Part shown: positions 60,035 through 64,000 of the stretch, in pieces
Layout of the letters: every line of letters begins with the position of its first letter
Numbering within the stretch: position 1 is the first letter of the stretch
Assembly: GCA_038373885.1 (NCBI GenBank)
Contig: JAWZYV010013292.1
Coordinates: forward strand, 62,001-126,000
Reading direction: 5' to 3'
Length of the DNA stretch: 64,000 nucleotides
From: Cheiracanthium punctorium
Lineage: Eukaryota > Arthropoda > Arachnida > Araneae > Cheiracanthiidae
Notes under the pieces: model-generated
What the model was told of the DNA's origin: nothing
Databases searched by the model: none
The model's input: the letters and a program-made list of their open reading frames with translations, nothing else
Translations under genes and position numbers: made by a program

Positions 60035-60152
60035 TGAGCTCCAAGTGTGAAGGTCCCGAGTTTGGATCCCATCGCGCGTCCGTCGACCTAACCGTACAGA
60101 GTTTTCCGTGGTTTTCTCCGAAACTTAGCGTAAATACGGGTTAGGACTCCTT
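60035..60152 (+). mobile_element. SINE fragment
   Basis: AAGTGTGAAGGTCCCGAG, GCGCGTCCGTCGACCTAACC and TTTTCTCCGAAACTTAGCG match the SINE body; head and tail are absent. Confidence 0.65.
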
Positions 60153-60154
60153 AA

Positions 60155-60350
60155 GCCTTGATTTCCTGCCGGCGTCCAGCGACCAGAGTGATTAATGACC
60201 TTAGCGGTGCCTCTCGCGTCCAAAGAACGCGTTTGTTAAAAGTGGTTTGCTACTCGCGAAAGCGGCGGGAGGGGACGTCCAGATCTGGTGGACGCTCGGC
60301 GAACGCCGCTTGCCGTGGAGAATTCGTGGACGCACAAAAGAAATACACAC
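60155..60350. other. GC-rich island of unknown origin
   Basis: CpG-rich segment (CGGCGGGAGGGG, GGACGCTCGGCGAACGCCGC) following a SINE fragment. It is open on both strands for about 60-76 codons but matches nothing I know. It may be a decayed repeat. Confidence 0.4.
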
Positions 60351-60428
60351 AATCCAACGTACCTTGGATTTTAACGAATTCACATTAAATGAGTATTAAT
60401 GAGTAGTTATTTATTGTGAATGGAGAAT

Positions 60429-60474
60429 ATAAGTATACACTAATATAAGTATACACGAATATAAGTATACACTG
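60429..60474. repeat. ~17-bp tandem repeat, three units
   Basis: Three copies of ATATAAGTATACAC plus a short joining sequence. Confidence 0.75.
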
Positions 60475-60504
60475 TTTACGCCCTTTTGGACGCCCACAAG
60501 TTTC

Positions 60505-60600
60505 TCACATTTTTTTTTTTTTTAATTCACGTCCCCCCCCCCTCTTCTCTTCTCAAAATACAAACCCATTCAATATTGTGCGCTTTTTTCCGTGATTCAA
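60505..60600. repeat. Second copy of the 58615 repeat
   Basis: A T-run, C-run, ACAAACCCATTCAATATTGT and GCGCTTTTTTCCG, in the same order as 58620-58712. Confidence 0.5.
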
Positions 60601-60840
60601 ATACATGATTTCTGTGACGTATCTTCGTCTCAAGCATATAACTTTGGAGAGTGACGTCGCAGTGTAACTGATAATTCGTCACACTGTGACAATACTGTGT
60701 GACATACATGTGACGTTGCAGAAATATTATGCAGGCCAATACCCAGACCTTTGTTTGGGTAGTGGCTGCTGTTTGATGCACAGTAAGATGCAGTGTAATC
60801 TGCTGTTTGATGCACAGCAAATTTGCATCAAACTTGCAGT

Positions 60841-60990
60841 AAGCTTGATTCATTAAGTCAATAAACTTGAATTAAGCTTGAAAATTTCAAGCGTGTAAGC
60901 TTAATGCAATCAAGTGTTCAAGTTTACACTTGCCCAACTTGCATTAAGCTTGACATAGCAAGCTTGAAATAGCAAGCTTAATTCAAACTT
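60841..60990. repeat. AAGCTTGA-rich degenerate repeat
   Basis: AAGCTT occurs at 60841, 60874, 60898, 60946, 60960 and 60974, six times in about 140 bp. It is embedded in variants of CAAGCTTGAATT and CAAGTTT. Many pairs can form stems. Confidence 0.7.
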
Positions 60991-61195
60991 AAAAAATTTT
61001 CCTAAATACATGGGTCGCCTGTCGGCGAACTCGTCCCATATATTTTAATTTTCCACGCATTTTCCTCTCTAAGCTGAAACCTCAAGTTATCTTAATCGGT
61101 TTTCATCTAGCGTCCGCGATCGATCTCCGGACTTAAGGTGTGGGAAGCCAGCGTCCTAACCACCAAGCCAATCTGACTCGAGGAGACATGACTAA

Positions 61196-61460
61196 AGTTT
61201 GAAGTGACTGTTATGGTTGTCACGCCGTTTTTTGGTGAGACTGATCAGTATTGGCTGATGCCGATCTGCCTCTTTTATTTTTCTATGGGATGAATCAAAA
61301 TTAAAATAATGTTATGTGTGATTTATAGACTCTACTAATAGGGAGATAAGCATAATATAAACTTAAAAGCAGCACACGTTTTAAAACTTTCAATATCGTA
61401 ACACTTATGTTGGGCAATATTGGCTAAAATCGTGACAAACGACTGATTTCGAAATCAATT
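61196..61460. mobile_element. Partial relative of the 53213-54088 element
   Basis: Blocks AAGTTTGAAGTGA, a 'tcagtattggctgatgccgat' zone and TTGGGCAATATTGGC plus GACTGATTTCGAA match parts of 53630-54040 in the same order. Confidence 0.5.
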
Positions 61461-61912
61461 TTGTAGTATATTTGTATTTTATTTTAAAGAATTTCAATAT
61501 TTGGAAATATCATACGGAAATTCATATTTCAGACAAATGTATATTAATTTCAAAAGTCAGAGTACAGTTCTTTTTTTTTAAAGTTCATTTTAAAATTCAA
61601 GAGATTACAGCTAACATTCGATATAAATTGTCACAAATTTTTATTGCAAAATTCACAATTCTAATAGTTTAAAAATGGGAAACGTCACATATTACAATCA
61701 TTCAGATGCACTTCATATATAAATGAAATACATTTTTTTAACAAAAGCAATTTCCTCCTTACTATCCTGACATCGTTTTGCCGAATATGCGCTAAATATT
61801 CATCTTCATTTCTAATATTTGGAATCCATACATCCCACATCCAAATATAAAACTTAACAGGTTGATTTATAAACCGAATATTCGTTACTTCCTTAAGCCG
61901 AATTTCGCTTAA

Positions 61913-63278
61913 TTAGACGTCACCCGAAAGAAACTTTTTTTCCTTACAGCTATCCGCTTTATCCTTTTCAAAGAAAACCCATCCGAAGAGATGTTTTCCT
62001 TGTACTGTGATACGAAACTTATAAGTAACCCATATGTCAGTCGATAAAGGTTTTTTTTTGTCGGCTTTATAAGCAGCTGCCGAGGAGGCGCGAAGCAGCG
62101 AATTGAACACGGTGACTGTCGCTCCTGCAGCAAAGGTCCCAAAGATACAGTAGCAAATGTACCTTCCTTCGTCTGACATTACTTTTAAAAGACTGGTGAA
62201 ATATATCACTGCAAAAGTCACACACAACCAGCTGTAAACCATGAAGGCAAAATTGTTCACGATCCAAAGTGCGAGGTGAGGTTGCAGTTTTCGCCGGAAT
62301 CCTGTCAATCTGGCACGATAACGGAAGATCAGTTCCGCGACGAGCGGAACAACCAAAATCATGTACATATTCACGATAGTAGGGAAAAAGATATAAAGCA
62401 TTTTAGATCTGGCATTTACATGTGTGTAGGTAAAGGGCCCAAACATCCTCTTCGTGAACTCTATCTTACTTAGGAAGTATGTCATCCCTCCCTGAACGAT
62501 ACCCATGAGCCAGGCTGCTCTAAAAATGTAACTCCTATCAAGTATATCTAAGGTGTACTCGTTGACGCCGTGTGGGACGATTTTCATATAGCCTCGTAAA
62601 ACAAGACAATTCAGAACATAGGGATGGAGGAAAACTCCCCACGAAAGCATGGACATAGATATAAGATTGAAGCTAGCAGTGAATAGACGGACCATTTGAA
62701 TCAATTCCTCAACGCTGCCGTCGATGGGTAAATACCACGGGAGAGATAGTGAGCGAGTACGAAATCGCAATTGTTATTATGCCCCATCTGCCGAGGAGAA
62801 ATGCGATCCATATTGTACAGTGCATAAACAACACAAGCTCGCCCGGGAGCACCCAGGGTAAGATCATAAATTCTATGCCCGCTTTTCCTAGAAACAAATC
62901 TTCGCAAACTGCCACCCAATATTCTTCCCTCTCGTAGAAAGAAGAGTTCAGATCTGAGAAGAGGTCTGAGAATTCCTCATTTCCCAAGTACACTATTGTG
63001 CAATTCAGAGTGTGTTCACTCGCGTTGACTATCGGATCGGACTTTTCGATTATTATCATAGAGCTGTTCTTCAGGATAGACGAAGCGGTTTGGAGTACCA
63101 GAAAGTCAGTAGGAAGAGAGGAATTAGTGTCTTCAGTTGGGGAATTGTTAAAGAGGGCAGAAGAGTTCTCGGAAAAGAGAGAGTTGTCCAGGATAGGCAA
63201 AGAAGGGTCTTCAGCATCGCCGCAGACCATGTGCATCTTGAAAAGCAGCATTGCAAAGAAGGAGAAGAATAGTATCAT
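61913..63278 (-). CDS. Multi-pass membrane protein with glycosylated N-terminal ectodomain; +1 frame change inside
   Basis: The - strand is open from ATG at 63276-63278 to a stop at 62709-62711, and then in the +1 frame from just after 62774 to a stop at 61913-61915. Together they give about 450 residues. The start is chosen because a hydrophobic signal peptide (MILFFSFFAMLLFKMHMVCG) follows directly. An ectodomain of about 100 residues follows with several N-x-S/T sites (NSS, NSS, NAS, NCT, NSS). Hydrophobic segments then begin at ILPWVLPGELVLFMH and IAFLLGRWGIITIAISY in the first frame. In the second frame they are ASFNLISMSMLSWGVFLHPY, IFRAAWLMGIVQGGMTYFL, IFFPTIVNMYMILVVPLVAEL, WLCVTFAVIYFTSLL and CYCIFGTFAAGATVTVF. 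Codon content stays gene-like on both sides of the break, so the parts belong together. A TTTATT (AATAAA on the - strand) lies near 61640. I do not recognise the family; a channel, transporter or receptor are all possible. Confidence 0.7.
62715..62760 (-). other. Possible 46-nt mini-intron (alternative to a frameshift)
   Basis: Inside the membrane-protein gene the two frames overlap only between about 62711 and 62773. On the - strand a GTACTC at 62760 and a GGCAG ending at 62715 bound 46 nt. Removing them joins ATT TC to CGTTGAGG and restores the downstream frame (I-S-V-E-E-L-I-Q). 46 nt is short for an animal intron, so a 1-nt indel (mutation or sequencing error) is about equally likely. Confidence 0.35.
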
Positions 63279-63366
63279 TTTCAGTGCTAGGCCTCTGTTT
63301 TTAGATACGTGGAGCAGTAAGGACTTCTGGACAGAATAGAACGGAACAGTCTCTTCTTTTCAAAAT

Positions 63367-64000
63367 ACTTTATCTGAAATACAGAGTATGAAACTAAATT
63401 AATTTTTACTAGAATTGCTAATAATTGTTAATCTATCATTAGGGTTGGACGCGAGACGAGAACTAACTTGCTGCTGTTTCTCAGAGTCGCCGAAGTTTTA
63501 CACCTGTCTGAAAAATTTACTGATTGTGTGTGCTTTGTCTCGTAAACCTTTTAACCCTCCAATGTTTTATGTTCTCATATTTATCACTATATCACATGTA
63601 CTACATGCATCGCGACAACTTTTTTATCATGTATCCGTATGGAAATGTTTTATGCAACGAGGCTAAAAAGAAAGTAAACGCAAGCAATTCTCCACAAAAT
63701 ATTAATGACACTAGAACTTACTCCGACCCAATTCTAAATCATCTAATAAAATCATGGGTTGACCTAAAATTACTTGAGTTAAAAGAAAAACAATATACAT
63801 GAAATTTTGTTTTACTAAGTTTCTTAACAACTGATATTGCTCCCATGCGGGAAGTCTGTATTATATAATGGAAGAGTGAGTAGCGAGAATAGCTCCAATA
63901 CTATTTAACTACTTTTTTAAAATTCATTTACTTACGAACGCATCGCCATTCAATTGTGATATTTGGTATGCAGATAGTTATTTAGTATTTTCAAAATACA
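63367..64000. other. Upstream flank of the membrane-protein gene
   Basis: AT-rich DNA upstream (- strand) of 63278. No unambiguous promoter motif is seen. Short open frames on the + strand match nothing. Confidence 0.4.

Overview
This is a eukaryotic window of AT-rich, intron- and transposon-rich animal DNA. It most likely comes from an arthropod, and an arachnid such as a spider is my best guess. The supporting evidence is one split gene with canonical GT-AG introns, a compact arthropod-style membrane-protein gene, an abundant tRNA-derived SINE family with Pol III boxes, and many small DNA transposons. The arachnid guess is inference from the overall look and not a proven assignment. Most open frames in the window are chance or repeat-derived and are not listed.

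Two protein genes are supported. (1) A midnolin (MIDN; Drosophila stuxnet) orthologue lies on the + strand at 35406-42964. Six exons cover the second half of the ubiquitin-like domain, both halves of the Catch region, a Ser/Thr/Pro-rich linker and the C-terminal helix. The reading frame is continuous for 378 codons to a TGA. The exon with the start codon and first half of the Ubl was not found and may lie far upstream or outside the window. About 7.8 kb downstream of the stop is AT-rich and almost free of transposons, and may be a very long 3' UTR. (2) A multi-pass membrane protein lies on the - strand at 61913-63278. It has a signal peptide and N-glycosylation-rich ectodomain, and is interrupted once by a +1 frame change that a 46-nt GT-AG intron would also explain. 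I do not recognise its family.

The rest is a layered record of mobile elements. Three copies of a non-autonomous Helitron (12826-14339, 24743-26066, 26385-28316) carry arrays of a ~156-bp repeat; two have intact TC...hairpin-CTAG ends with A^T insertion sites and lie head to head. At least ten hAT-type elements have CAG-type inverted ends and 8-bp target duplications; eight duplications are perfect or nearly so. These include two decayed transposase relics (32685-34375, and 35882-36661 inside a midnolin intron) and two nested pairs. Three piggyBac-type MITEs have TTAA-CCC ends, one of which split a pre-existing 48-nt hairpin. Pogo/Tigger-like MITEs, about a dozen tRNA-SINE copies, and a TIR element containing a perfect 47-bp hairpin complete the picture.

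Layout: 1-35 kb is repeat-dominated, with no gene recognised and two CRE-pair clusters (6.4 and 10.6 kb). 35.4-43 kb is midnolin with hAT, pogo and SINE insertions in its introns. 43-50.9 kb is the quiet downstream tail. 51-61 kb is dense MITE and G/C-run territory. 61.9-63.3 kb is the membrane-protein gene.
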